From Fidelibacterota bacterium (GTDB taxonomy: Bacteria; Fidelibacterota; Marinisomatia; SCGC-AAA003-L08; D37C17), in contig PBGO01000033.1 of assembly GCA_002719095.1 (NCBI GenBank), forward strand, positions 1 through 36,834: a DNA stretch of 36,834 nt, read 5' to 3'. Of the stretch, positions 15,676 through 25,060 are shown one piece after another. The notes beneath the pieces were generated by a model that had not been told where the DNA came from, ran no database searches, and saw nothing but the letters and a program-made list of their open reading frames with translations. The stretch's first letter is position 1, and every line of letters begins with the position of its first letter. The position numbers and the translations under genes are program-made.

Positions 15676-16602
15676 TTACTCACCTCCTCCCAACAATAAA
15701 TATAAAACACTCATTCTAACTGCAACTCCATTTAATACCTGATTCAAAATAATTGAATTTGGTCCATCAGCAACACAACTACTCACTTCAACTCCTCTAT
15801 TGATCGGCCCCGGATGCAATATTGTAATATCTTTATTATACTTATTTATTAAACTACTAGTAATTCCAAATAAGGACCTATATTCTCTAGTTGATGGGAT
15901 AATGCCTATACCCATTCTTTCTCTCTGGATACGTAAAACATTCAGAGCATCTGCCCATTTAACTGTATCCTTAATATCGTGAGAAACCTCTACTCCAAGA
16001 CTCTCAATACGTGCAGGTATTAAATTTGAAGGTCCGCAGACCCTAACTTTTGCACCTAATTTTGTTAGTCCATAAATGTTTGATCTAGCAACTCTGCTGT
16101 GGAGAATATCTCCAATAATTCCTACTTTCAAGTTTTTTATACTTTTAAACTTTTCTTTTAAACTCATAATATCAAGTAATGCTTGCGTTGGGTGTTCGTG
16201 AAAACCATCGCCACCATTAATTATTGAAGCGTCAACATAATTTGTGAGATTGATGCATGAGCCTGGAGATGAATGCCTAATTATTATGCAATCAATCTTC
16301 ATAGAATGTATATTCTGCACTGTATCTTTAAAACTTTCACCTTTATTCAAGCTTGATGTGCCTTTTGAAAAACTGGTCACATCAGCAGATAATCGTTTAG
16401 CTGCTAAATCAAAGGACATTTTTGTTCTAGTAGAATTTTCAAAAAAAAGACTCAAAACATTTTTACCTTTTAATGAAGGAACTTTTTTGATTGGACGATC
16501 TAAAACTTCTCTAAACTTAAAGGCAGTTTGAAGTATTTTCTCAATATCATTCTTGGGAGTGTTTTGAAGACCGAACAAGTGTTTTATCGAAATGAGGCTC
16601 AT
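15676..16602 (-). CDS. pyrB: Aspartate carbamoyltransferase catalytic subunit
   Basis: The 308-residue protein joins carbamoyl phosphate and aspartate, the first committed step of pyrimidine synthesis. Carbamoyl-phosphate site STRT is at 57-60 (FFENSTRTKMSFDLAAKR), with K87 in SSLNKGES and HPTQ at 137-140. Aspartate-side motifs are VLRIQRERM and LHPGPINRGVEV. No regulatory pyrI is seen; control by PyrR and association with the PyrC-like protein are more likely. Its ATG overlaps the pyrR stop (ATGA), and its last codons (GGA GGA GGT GAG) double as the ribosome binding site of the next gene. Confidence 0.95.
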   Translation of the reverse strand: MSLISIKHLFGLQNTPKNDIEKILQTAFKFREVLDRPIKKVPSLKGKNVLSLFFENSTRTKMSFDLAAKRLSADVTSFSKGTSSLNKGESFKDTVQNIHSMKIDCIIIRHSSPGSCINLTNYVDASIINGGDGFHEHPTQALLDIMSLKEKFKSIKNLKVGIIGDILHSRVARSNIYGLTKLGAKVRVCGPSNLIPARIESLGVEVSHDIKDTVKWADALNVLRIQRERMGIGIIPSTREYRSLFGITSSLINKYNKDITILHPGPINRGVEVSSCVADGPNSIILNQVLNGVAVRMSVLYLLLGGGE

Positions 16603-17135
16603 TTATTTACCATAGCAATTTCGTCTTTTCCATCAAATTCAAGCATATTTACGGTTATATGCTGTTCAATTTTAGTAGGATAATTTTTACCAACAAAATC
16701 TGGTCTAATTGGTAATTCTCTGTGACCTCTATCAACTAAAACAGCAAGCTTGATTGACTTTGGTCTTCCAAATGAAAAAATTTCCTCAATCGCAGCTCTA
16801 ATTGTTCTACCGCTATGAAGAACATCATCAATAAGAATGATATTTTTATCAGTTAAATCATAGGGAATTACAGATGGACCTAATTTAGGTGCTAAAAATT
16901 TATTTGAAAAATCATCTCTGTGAAAAGTAATATCAATAGTACCCATTGGAGTATCAAAATTTAGAATTTTATCAATGTTTTTTTTAATTCTTGCTGATAA
17001 AAATTCACCTCTAGTTTTGATTCCAATCAAAATGAAATCTTGATGATTTTCTGATGATTCGACAATCTCATTTGAAATACGAAAAACCATTTTATTCACA
17101 TCTTCTTGATTGGCTAATATATGTTTATTTTTCAT
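16599..17135 (-). CDS. pyrR: PyrR, pyrimidine operon RNA-binding regulator / uracil phosphoribosyltransferase
   Basis: The 178-residue type I phosphoribosyltransferase has the PRPP loop LIDDVLHSGRT at 101-111 and the early motif ILIGIKTRGEFLSARI (35-50). PyrR proteins bind the pyr mRNA leader in response to UMP/UTP and also convert uracil plus PRPP to UMP. Gene order pyrR-pyrB-pyrC is the classic autoregulated arrangement. A leader with a matching hairpin lies directly upstream (17152-17202). No Shine-Dalgarno is visible before the ATG, only ATAAATTTTAATAATT. Confidence 0.93.
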   Translation of the reverse strand: MKNKHILANQEDVNKMVFRISNEIVESSENHQDFILIGIKTRGEFLSARIKKNIDKILNFDTPMGTIDITFHRDDFSNKFLAPKLGPSVIPYDLTDKNIILIDDVLHSGRTIRAAIEEIFSFGRPKSIKLAVLVDRGHRELPIRPDFVGKNYPTKIEQHITVNMLEFDGKDEIAMVNK

Positions 17136-17151
17136 AATTATTAAAATTTAT

Positions 17152-17202
17152 GTGAGGGAGTTAACAAAAAAGATAAGACTTTAACTGCCTCACGGAACAG
17201 TT
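17152..17202 (-). promoter_or_regulatory. Candidate PyrR-responsive leader with two exclusive hairpins
   Basis: On the minus strand, AACTG (17202-17198) pairs with CAGTT (17187-17183), enclosing TT, then CC-GTGA-GG. The core CCGTGAGGC resembles the known PyrR-binding consensus (ARUCCNGNGAGGYU) with one base fewer. Alternatively, GTGAGGCAGTTAA (17193-17181) pairs with TTAACTCCCTCAC (17164-17152), 12 of 13 positions. The two structures share bases and cannot coexist. The 3' arm ends 16 bases before the pyrR ATG. A possible promoter lies just upstream: TTAACA (17239-17234), 16-base spacer, TATGAC (17217-17212). Whether control acts on transcription or translation is not visible. Confidence 0.6.
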
Positions 17203-17274
17203 TTAAAAATCGTCATAATTTATAATATTTAAATGTTAATAAAAAAATGAAAATATATTAATAACTTTAGTAAA

Positions 17275-18378
17275 ATGTACATTCTTCATTCATATATAAT
17301 TAAAAGCTTTATCTCAAAATTTTTAAGTATAATTTTTGGATTTATCCTTCTATTTCTCATAATTGACATAATAGGTAATATTGATAAATTTCTTGAGTCT
17401 AATCTTACGCAAAAAGAAATTTTTTATTTTTCATTATTATCTATACCAAGTTTTATAAGCTTTGCTTTGCCAATGTCTACTCTTCTTGCATGTATGTTTT
17501 CAATTGGGCAATTGCAAAAAAATCATGAACTAACTGCTATAAAATCATGTGGTGTAAGCCTGAAAAGTATATCAATAAGTCTAATAATTATTGGTTCGAT
17601 AATAAGTTTTTGTTCATTTTTATTTGATAATACAATTGTAACAAAATCTTTAACTAAAAAAGAAATAATAAATAAAAAACTTTCAAGGAATTATAATAAA
17701 TCAAATCAAAATCTAAGACATTCGCATATTATCTACGATAAAGGTGTAAAAAAGATAATGAGTATTGAGAATTATCAATTTTCATCTGGACTGGCTACAA
17801 ATGTTGTAATTCAAGAATTTGAAAAACAATCAAATCAATTATCGCATAAAATGTTAGAAAATTTAAAAATTGATTCAATGATCTTCATTTACAAAGAAAA
17901 AAAATGGCACAGAAAAGGAATTTCAAGAAGAAATATTAATGATAATATGATTTCAACTTTACTTAGTAATGATACAATATTCTTCCTTAATGAAGATGAA
18001 TCTTTTTTTACTGAGAAAGATCTTAACGATCTATTACCTGATTCAGATCAATTGAACTATTGGGAGTTAAAACAAATTTCGTTAAAAAGGCCTGAACAGC
18101 ATGAAATTGAAGTTGACTACAATTTTAAAGTTGCTTTTAGCTTTACTAGCATAATTATGATTTTTTTTGGAATTGGTCTATCTATTAGAAATCCCAGAGA
18201 TGCATCTACAGCTGGTATTGGTCTAGGTATAATTACAATATTTCTTTATTACATTGGTATAAAAATTGGTCAATCTATGGGCTATAGCCAAACACTTACA
18301 CCATTTTATTCTGTTTGGACAATTAATATAATTTTTCTATCTGTTGGTGGATGGCTCTTTTCAAGAATACGAACTTAG
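17275..18378 (+). CDS. LptF/LptG family LPS-export permease
   Basis: The 367-residue protein has the YjgP/YjgQ layout: three N-terminal membrane helices (about 12-35, 50-80, 98-122), a periplasmic beta domain (about 125-285) and three C-terminal helices from 286 on. It starts MYILHSYIIKSFISKF, typical of the family, and contains LPMSTLLACMFSIGQLQKNHELTAIKSCGVS, the cytoplasmic coupling-helix region that contacts the ATPase LptB. It would form one half of the inner-membrane LptBFG transporter that extracts lipopolysaccharide. LptF and LptG cannot be told apart here. It shares its upstream region with divergent pyrR and overlaps the next stop by four bases. Confidence 0.85.
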   Translation: MYILHSYIIKSFISKFLSIIFGFILLFLIIDIIGNIDKFLESNLTQKEIFYFSLLSIPSFISFALPMSTLLACMFSIGQLQKNHELTAIKSCGVSLKSISISLIIIGSIISFCSFLFDNTIVTKSLTKKEIINKKLSRNYNKSNQNLRHSHIIYDKGVKKIMSIENYQFSSGLATNVVIQEFEKQSNQLSHKMLENLKIDSMIFIYKEKKWHRKGISRRNINDNMISTLLSNDTIFFLNEDESFFTEKDLNDLLPDSDQLNYWELKQISLKRPEQHEIEVDYNFKVAFSFTSIIMIFFGIGLSIRNPRDASTAGIGLGIITIFLYYIGIKIGQSMGYSQTLTPFYSVWTINIIFLSVGGWLFSRIRT

Positions 18379-19976
18379 TTTTTTTTCTCAAATCTAAATA
18401 CATTTATAATATTTGAAAAAAAATCTTTTAATCTCTTTAAAAAAATATTTTCTTCATCATTAGATTCAACATAATCATAGAAAAAATTTAATGCTACATC
18501 AACTCCTCTCGCTCGGCTTGATTTAAAACTTCCTATGTAAGCATATCCAAAATCAAGTTTTAAATTACCAAAAGAATAACCTGAACCGATGCAAAATCTA
18601 TACCTATCGTCTCCGCCCAACGTTGTTCCGATTCTTATGGGTATTTTTGGATTTTTATTTATTTCTGTTCCAATAGATACTTTCCATTTTTCTTCGTTTG
18701 TAAAAGTTTGATCAAGTCCAGTTGAAATATCAAATGCTACAAGCATATCTTCTTCATAAAAGTTTTTAGAAGCACCAAATCTTAATAGTGTTGGGTAGTC
18801 AGTTTTAAAAGGGATAGAATTAAAAAGATTCATTTCTGAATCAATTAAATTATCTGTGGGGACGACAACTCTACCATCATCTAGGAGCAAAATCTTATCA
18901 GATTCTATTTTTGCTTCATTTGAGGATTGGATTTGACTTGTTTGATCGGACGAATCAATGAAAAATAACGGTAATTCCGATTGATCTATTCCTGCAACAT
19001 TTATGATAGGGATATCATTAAAATTTAAAATAGATACCCTATATGTATCAGTGACAAACATGTCCTCTGGTGTAGAAGTTAATAATTGTTGAGCATTCAG
19101 GCTGTCAACCCTAAAATTAAAGAAAAAATATTCTTTTTCTCGAACTGGAAATTCTACCCCTATAGATTCAAATCCATTTCTTAATGCGGTATTCTTATTC
19201 CATTGCATGCTTGAAAAAGCATTAATTAATGAGGCTCCAATTTTAATACCATTTTCAAACTCTTTTGTTGAAAAACCAAAATCTAAACCATAGCCAAACC
19301 CTCCAAGACCTTGCTTTATTAAATAATTACCACTCCCTAAAAAAGCAGTTGTATCTGTTTTGAAAAAAGCGTTACCAAGCTGCTCCATATTTGAATAATA
19401 AATACCTTGTAAAATTTTAGCTGAAATTCCGACGTTGAATTCTTCAAATTTTTTGCAATAACTAAACCCAGTTTCAAATGTTGCTATTGAGTTCTGAGTA
19501 AATGCCATATCTAACTCTTTACCAACTTCATTCCCAAAAAAAAATATGTCAACGAAAGCTTGAGGAAACTTAATTTCCCCATAAAGAAAGATATTGGATG
19601 TGAAAGCATAATTATTCTTTGAAAAATTTAGACCGGGTATGGAATTTATTGAATTAAATTTCAATTTCACACCTTCACCTTTTAAAATATTTTTTATGTT
19701 ATTTTTTGGATAATAACTTGAAGCGAGCGGATTATCAAAATGAGCTCCATTAATCTGATTATATCGTTCAATTGTCAAGAAATTATTTGAAAAAGAGGAC
19801 GAGGAGGAGAATGCATTTGCTGTCCAATCTGTTCCTGTGTTAATATTTGCAGGGTTTATTCCAACTGCTCTGTAACCATTTGATAATGTTGTATATGCAC
19901 CTCCCAAACCAAGCATGCGAGCATCATTATAATTTTGCGATACTAAAATTGACATTATAATGAAAAAAAATATCAT
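18375..19976 (-). CDS. Outer-membrane beta-barrel protein (DUF5723/PorV-like)
   Basis: The 533-residue protein has a signal segment (MIFFFIIMSILVSQ). ARMLGLGGAYTTLSNGYRAV and GINPANI follow, the plug-like N-terminus seen in PorV/UPF0164/DUF5723 barrels. The rest shows alternating strands ending in aromatic residues, such as GLGGFGYGLDFGFST and FRFCIGSGYSFGNLKLDFGYAY, consistent with about 14 strands. A region near 340-390 (SSDQTSQIQSSNEAKIESDK) is polar and could be an external loop. The ATG overlaps the stop of the large lipoprotein gene (ATGA), so the two are translationally coupled and may act together at the outer membrane. The exact function is unknown. Confidence 0.7.
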   Translation of the reverse strand: MIFFFIIMSILVSQNYNDARMLGLGGAYTTLSNGYRAVGINPANINTGTDWTANAFSSSSSFSNNFLTIERYNQINGAHFDNPLASSYYPKNNIKNILKGEGVKLKFNSINSIPGLNFSKNNYAFTSNIFLYGEIKFPQAFVDIFFFGNEVGKELDMAFTQNSIATFETGFSYCKKFEEFNVGISAKILQGIYYSNMEQLGNAFFKTDTTAFLGSGNYLIKQGLGGFGYGLDFGFSTKEFENGIKIGASLINAFSSMQWNKNTALRNGFESIGVEFPVREKEYFFFNFRVDSLNAQQLLTSTPEDMFVTDTYRVSILNFNDIPIINVAGIDQSELPLFFIDSSDQTSQIQSSNEAKIESDKILLLDDGRVVVPTDNLIDSEMNLFNSIPFKTDYPTLLRFGASKNFYEEDMLVAFDISTGLDQTFTNEEKWKVSIGTEINKNPKIPIRIGTTLGGDDRYRFCIGSGYSFGNLKLDFGYAYIGSFKSSRARGVDVALNFFYDYVESNDEENIFLKRLKDFFSNIINVFRFEKKN

Positions 19977-22900
19977 TTTAAGTTATCTGATTGCTTCTGC
20001 TCCTCAACAACTATTTTTTTACTTTGATTAGAGGTTACCCCTGTATCTAGCACTAATGTAAGAAATGATCTTACACCTAGATAATTTGTAGTTTGAAGTG
20101 AGCTTGGATTGCCTTCAGTGCTTGCAAGTGTAATCATTGGTACCATGTATCTTTGCTCTTTAGCAGTAAACCATGAAACGCGATTTGCATCCAGAACCTC
20201 TGATGAAAATGATATACTGGGAGTACTTACAAATCCATTCTGGTCAAGTAACTCAGGCTCTATAAACGACACATCAATTATTCTACCAATCCAAAATAAA
20301 ACTGAGTCTTGACCATTTACATCGTTTTTCATGAATTCAACATAATAAGCTCTGTTGTCTTCATTATTAATTTGTTGAAAGTCAACAGAATCAACACCAA
20401 GATCAGAAAGAGAATCACTATAATTAAGCCAGGTAAAGCTATTATTTTCGCAAGATAATTGATCTTCATAATTACTGTTTGAGCATCTGGTATTTAAATT
20501 TTTCAAATTATCTAAATAAAGAGGAAATATCGTGCTATCAGAAATTAACATAGACATTGATATCCCAAATGGAGAAGAATTAGTGAACTCAGCATTAAAT
20601 ACTGCCTCAACAAGTGAATTATTAATTTGATTTGAAACCTCTTCGTCCATTGCTTCTAAATTTGAAATATCTTTTGGAATGAAAACCCAATTTTCATTAA
20701 AGACAAAAGCAAGTGGTGCTCTAATAGAAAACTCACCCCAGAGATTATCGTTTTCTCTGAGAGTTCCTTCTCCATCAATAAGAACAGAGCCAACCATATT
20801 CATTTGATTAGGACCAAAATAAATAAAATCTAGTAAACTAACATTCTCTTCGCCATCAAAAGGTACCGTTATTACCTCATAAGGATTTTCATCTAGCTCA
20901 GAACAATAATACTTTGTTGTTTGACTATCTTTATTAATTTCTATTTCAGTTATAGCAATATCACCTACCTGATAATTGCAAATATTTTCTTGTGTTCTGT
21001 TTGGAGAGTCAAGAACAATTTCGAAAGGAAAATTTTTAGATTCTATACTTTCATCATCAAAACAATCTGCTGTTGAAAATCCATTTGGACATTTTTTACC
21101 GGTCAAATTAAAAGTTGCATTAACTGTATTAATTGTAATTTGATTATAAATTTTCATATCCATAAAAATATCATACAACTTAAAATCATCAAAACCATTT
21201 GGAATATCTTGAAGAGGAACAGATTGAGCCTGTGGAAAGTCTATTTGTTCAGTTATTGCAGAAATAGATTTTAACTTAATATTTGAAACTTCTGCTTGAT
21301 ATCCAGTTTCTCCAATTGAAAGAATATTGTTAGTTAAAGGAATTCTATATTCTCCATTTTCGATCATGAAATCATAGTTAATTTCAATATTTTCTAAGCT
21401 GGTACCTAATTCTTTACTTCCAATAATTTTATTACTCAAATTAAAAGTATCGAGATAATTACTTTGTGATGGTATAGTAATTTTTTCAGAATATAAAATA
21501 TCTTCATCATATATGTTTGAAAAGTCCAAATTAAGTTCTGCAGAACCAAAGAAGCCATTATCAACATTAAGTATAAATTGATTTGAATATAAGGTCTCTT
21601 GATTTTGATATATTTGATCCTGTTCACCAAAATCTCCAGTCGATTCAATACCATCTATACCATAATCGTCAAATTGTGTTCCATCATCAATTAACGCTTC
21701 CCTAACTTCAATTTGATCAAATGAAGGAAAATCAACTAAGATTGGATCCGTCTGCGGAGTATCATTAATTTCTAAATTAACTACCAGAGTATCTAGTAAT
21801 AATTCACCACTAAGGCTAAATGTGATTTCATCATCTTGGATGTTCCAGCCATCTAAATTTTCAGCTAAACATGGATTACAACCTGAAGCTAAACACTCAT
21901 CATTTGATGAGAACTGTGATGGATTAGTACTATCGTCATCATCAATTACGGCTGAATCTGTTGTACAAACATAAACTGAACCATTGTAACATGGATCACA
22001 CTGATTTAGGCATTCAGATTGAGATTGATAAATAGTAATTGAATCTGGTATTCCATCGCCGTCAAGATCTTCTTCATTTATATTTCCATTATCATCAATT
22101 GCATCTGATGAGCATGCATGGATGGGTTCTAAAAAGCATGGATTACATGAATCTATACATTCTTGAGAAGAATTATATGTTTGTATGAGATTTGTATCTA
22201 AATTACCGTTTGAATCAAGAGCGTCTGTAAGGCAAGCAAAAAGACTTACACTCACGCAATCTAAAAAACAATTATTTGAACAATTAGATTCTTGATCATA
22301 AACATTACTATCTACTGGGCAAACATAAGTGTTTTGCTGTAAGCATGGAGAACATGAATTTTCACATAAATTTTGAGAATTGGACCCTTGGTATGTTGTA
22401 GGCTCTCCAGTAATGTTACCTGTGGAATCTACAGCATCTGCTACACAGACTGCAAGACTGAAATCCAAGCAAGCATTGCAGTTAGAACCACAATCTGTTT
22501 GAGCATCGATACCTTGATAAATTGTAGGTTCTCCAGAAATATTTCCATCACTATCAATTGCATCAGCAGCACAGACGTATAACTGTTCACCAAAACAAGG
22601 ATCGCAATTACTTGAACAATCATTGTTGTCATTAAAGATAGTAAAATTATTATCATTAATTATTATTTCACCTGTATTTTCGTTTATTGATAAAGCATCA
22701 GAAACGCATATATTTAATGAACATTGATCTTGTGGAATTTGTTCAGAGTCTACCTGAATACTTATTTCTGCAAATAATGAGCTTTCAAGAGATAGTTCAT
22801 AAGATTCGAATTGGACATTACCATTAACTGTTGTGTACGGAGCAATACTTGAAATGGTTAAAGAAGTGAATTTATTATTATCGATGATAGCACCTTTGAA

Positions 22901-23746
22901 AATATTAAATTCTAAATTATCTACAGTAAAAGGAAGTCCATTTCTAAACTCAATCTCCCACAACATAGATTCATCAAGAATAATTTTTTCAATTGATATT
23001 GAACCCAAATCACCGAGATCTATTCCATCTGTATTAATCGATAATGGCACTTCAACAACAATTGGTTCATTTATTTGCTCTGTTGCTAGGGAAATAGGGT
23101 CCGGAAAATTGCCTAAATCAAAAGGGATAGATAAGCTTTGTTCATTATCAGGAAGAAAATCAGAACATGATTGGAAAATATTATTAATAAATTCATTGTC
23201 TGATTCAGGAATTTCAATATTGACTGGAATATTTGTAGGTTCAAATAACGGACTAGGTAAATTCTCTCCCAAATCATAGGTAGAAGACTCTTGAATTACT
23301 TGAGGATCAATGGCAATGTCAGATAAATCTAATTTAAAAAATTGAAGGTCTAGCTGCTGTTCAACTTTGTTTAGTCCAATTGAATCTAAACTGCTGTCAA
23401 ACTCCATTTGAATCATATTTTCAAGTGAATCTGTTGTTCCAAATGTATCCCATTCTCCATTTGAATTTTCATCAATATAATTCTCACCTAAATCATATTG
23501 GCCGTTACCTTGTGTACCATCTAAATCAATAATTTCGCAATCATTATCGATACCGCAATCGTCATACTGTTCAGCTGAAGTTGTTATAATACCGTCTTGC
23601 AATATACCCTCAAAGCCATATTCTGTATCAATAAGTGGAACAGTTAGCGGTAGGTACCAAGCAGGTGTTTCAGGCTCTTCTGGAAGTTTCAATTCACATG
23701 AAAAGAAAAAAATAGCAAATAATGCAATTAATCTTTTTACATTCAT
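19973..23746 (-). CDS. Large lipoprotein with seven Cys-rich repeats
   Basis: This 1257-residue protein begins with a lipoprotein signal (MNVKRLIALFAIFFFSC, lipid Cys 17). Residues 61-100 hold calcium-loop-like NGQYDLGENYIDENSNGEWD. Residues 120-340 and 640-1230 look like beta-rich extracellular domains. Residues 342-626 are seven tandem repeats of about 25-45 residues with the pattern VC..DA.DS.GN....TY......C...C.PC. No enzyme motif was recognised. The C-terminal part (about 1220-1230) reads YLGVRSFLTLVLDTGV. It follows ahcY with no gap and overlaps the barrel gene by four bases. It is likely surface-exposed and may partner the barrel. Confidence 0.75.
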   Translation of the reverse strand: MNVKRLIALFAIFFFSCELKLPEEPETPAWYLPLTVPLIDTEYGFEGILQDGIITTSAEQYDDCGIDNDCEIIDLDGTQGNGQYDLGENYIDENSNGEWDTFGTTDSLENMIQMEFDSSLDSIGLNKVEQQLDLQFFKLDLSDIAIDPQVIQESSTYDLGENLPSPLFEPTNIPVNIEIPESDNEFINNIFQSCSDFLPDNEQSLSIPFDLGNFPDPISLATEQINEPIVVEVPLSINTDGIDLGDLGSISIEKIILDESMLWEIEFRNGLPFTVDNLEFNIFKGAIIDNNKFTSLTISSIAPYTTVNGNVQFESYELSLESSLFAEISIQVDSEQIPQDQCSLNICVSDALSINENTGEIIINDNNFTIFNDNNDCSSNCDPCFGEQLYVCAADAIDSDGNISGEPTIYQGIDAQTDCGSNCNACLDFSLAVCVADAVDSTGNITGEPTTYQGSNSQNLCENSCSPCLQQNTYVCPVDSNVYDQESNCSNNCFLDCVSVSLFACLTDALDSNGNLDTNLIQTYNSSQECIDSCNPCFLEPIHACSSDAIDDNGNINEEDLDGDGIPDSITIYQSQSECLNQCDPCYNGSVYVCTTDSAVIDDDDSTNPSQFSSNDECLASGCNPCLAENLDGWNIQDDEITFSLSGELLLDTLVVNLEINDTPQTDPILVDFPSFDQIEVREALIDDGTQFDDYGIDGIESTGDFGEQDQIYQNQETLYSNQFILNVDNGFFGSAELNLDFSNIYDEDILYSEKITIPSQSNYLDTFNLSNKIIGSKELGTSLENIEINYDFMIENGEYRIPLTNNILSIGETGYQAEVSNIKLKSISAITEQIDFPQAQSVPLQDIPNGFDDFKLYDIFMDMKIYNQITINTVNATFNLTGKKCPNGFSTADCFDDESIESKNFPFEIVLDSPNRTQENICNYQVGDIAITEIEINKDSQTTKYYCSELDENPYEVITVPFDGEENVSLLDFIYFGPNQMNMVGSVLIDGEGTLRENDNLWGEFSIRAPLAFVFNENWVFIPKDISNLEAMDEEVSNQINNSLVEAVFNAEFTNSSPFGISMSMLISDSTIFPLYLDNLKNLNTRCSNSNYEDQLSCENNSFTWLNYSDSLSDLGVDSVDFQQINNEDNRAYYVEFMKNDVNGQDSVLFWIGRIIDVSFIEPELLDQNGFVSTPSISFSSEVLDANRVSWFTAKEQRYMVPMITLASTEGNPSSLQTTNYLGVRSFLTLVLDTGVTSNQSKKIVVEEQKQSDNLK
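21869..22723 (-). repeat. Seven Cys-rich protein repeats inside the lipoprotein gene
   Basis: Repeat units by protein residue: 342-384, 389-426, 431-468, 473-497, 502-537, 542-586 and 591-626. Units 2 and 3 are the most alike (VCAADAIDSDGNISGEPTIY against VCVADAVDSTGNITGEPTTY). Unit 4 is shortened and unit 6 carries an extra acidic insertion (EEDLDGDGIPDS). Each has about four Cys with a closing C-x-x-x-C-x-x-C or similar, suggesting disulfides within units. The layout (VC..D...TY....C...C) recalls Kazal-like modules, but this is speculative. Confidence 0.7.
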
Positions 23747-25045
23747 TTAGTATCTATAATGATCCGGTTTAAAAGGCCCTTTTTTGTTCAAATTTGAATA
23801 TTCTTCTTGTTCATCTGTAAGCTTTGTTAGCTTTACATTTAGTGCATCAAGATGTAATCTTGCAACTTCCTCATCAATACTTTTGGGAAGAACAAAGACT
23901 TCATTTTTATGTTTTTTTGTCCACAACTCAATTTGAGCCAATACTTGATTGGTAAAAGATGTAGACATTACAAAAGACGAGTGACCTGTTGCATTACCAA
24001 GATTTACAAGTCTTCCCCTTGAAAGTAATATTATTGATTTTCCATCTTCAAAAGTAAACCTATCAACTTGTGGTTTAATATTATCTTCTTTGATTGATTC
24101 ATTTGATTCTAGAAAGTGGACATCTATTTCATGATCAAAATGTCCTATGTTGCATAAGATTGAATTATCTTTCATTTTTATCATATGATTTTTATTTACA
24201 ACATTTTTATTTCCTGTTGCTGTTACAAAAATATCTCCATAGTTTGAAGCATCATCCATAGTTACAACTTGAAATCCTTCCATTGCAGCCTGAAGAGCAC
24301 ATATAGGATCTATCTCTGTAACAAATACTCTAGCTCCATACCCTTGCATGGACTGAGCACATCCTTTACCTACATCACCAAAACCGCAAACTACTACATT
24401 CTTACCTGCAATCATAATGTCCGTACCTCTTTTAATTCCATCAGCTAATGATTCCCGGCATCCATATTTATTATCAAATTTTGATTTTGTAACAGAATCA
24501 TTAACATTTATTGCTGGGAAAGGAAGTTCATTGCTCTGAAACATAATATTAAGAGATTTTACTCCAGTTGTTGTTTCTTCGGAAACTCCTTTAATATCTG
24601 ATATTAAATCTGGAAATTTATTTATAACCATTGCTGTCAAGTCTCCGCCATCGTCCAACAAAAGGTTTGGACCTTTTCCACCAAAATTGAGTGTTTGCTC
24701 TATACACCATTCATACTCTTCTTCGGTTTCTCCTTTCCATGCAAAAACAGGTATGTCTCTTTTTGCTAAAGCGGCTGCAGCACTATCTTGTGTAGAGTAA
24801 ATGTTGCATGATGACCATCGTACCTCAGCTCCTAAATCCATCAGAGTTTCAACTAAAACTGCTGTTTGGACTGTCATATGAATACAACCAGCTATTCGAG
24901 CACCATCAAGAGGCTTTGTTTCTTTATATTTTGAACGAACTGACATTAGGCCTGGCATTTCTTTTTCAGCAAGAGAAATTTCCTTTCTGCCAAGTTCAGC
25001 TAAAGAAATATCTGCTATTTTATAATCTTTTGTAATATTTTCCAT
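23747..25045 (-). CDS. ahcY: S-adenosylhomocysteine hydrolase
   Basis: The 432-residue enzyme splits S-adenosylhomocysteine into adenosine and homocysteine, removing the inhibitor left by methyl transfers. Motifs: [13 protein letters not shown] (56-68), [15 protein letters not shown] (79-93), NAD-binding [16 protein letters not shown] with GFGDVG at 221-226, and the C-terminal [10 protein letters not shown] that reaches into the partner's NAD site. A GGGGAAAG ribosome site precedes the ATG. It follows metK by 15 bp, so SAM synthesis and product recycling are co-expressed. Confidence 0.96.
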   Translation of the reverse strand: MENITKDYKIADISLAELGRKEISLAEKEMPGLMSVRSKYKETKPLDGARIAGCIHMTVQTAVLVETLMDLGAEVRWSSCNIYSTQDSAAAALAKRDIPVFAWKGETEEEYEWCIEQTLNFGGKGPNLLLDDGGDLTAMVINKFPDLISDIKGVSEETTTGVKSLNIMFQSNELPFPAINVNDSVTKSKFDNKYGCRESLADGIKRGTDIMIAGKNVVVCGFGDVGKGCAQSMQGYGARVFVTEIDPICALQAAMEGFQVVTMDDASNYGDIFVTATGNKNVVNKNHMIKMKDNSILCNIGHFDHEIDVHFLESNESIKEDNIKPQVDRFTFEDGKSIILLSRGRLVNLGNATGHSSFVMSTSFTNQVLAQIELWTKKHKNEVFVLPKSIDEEVARLHLDALNVKLTKLTDEQEEYSNLNKKGPFKPDHYRY

Positions 25046-25060
25046 TTTATAACTTTCCCC

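Noticed and set aside
21869-22723. Repeated DNA that might suggest a CRISPR or satellite array
   Set aside because: The repeats are diverged at DNA level, differ in length and keep one reading frame with conserved Cys; they are protein repeats.
22833-23279. Plus-strand 148-codon open frame
   Set aside because: It is antisense to the lipoprotein gene, has no ribosome site and no recognisable domain.
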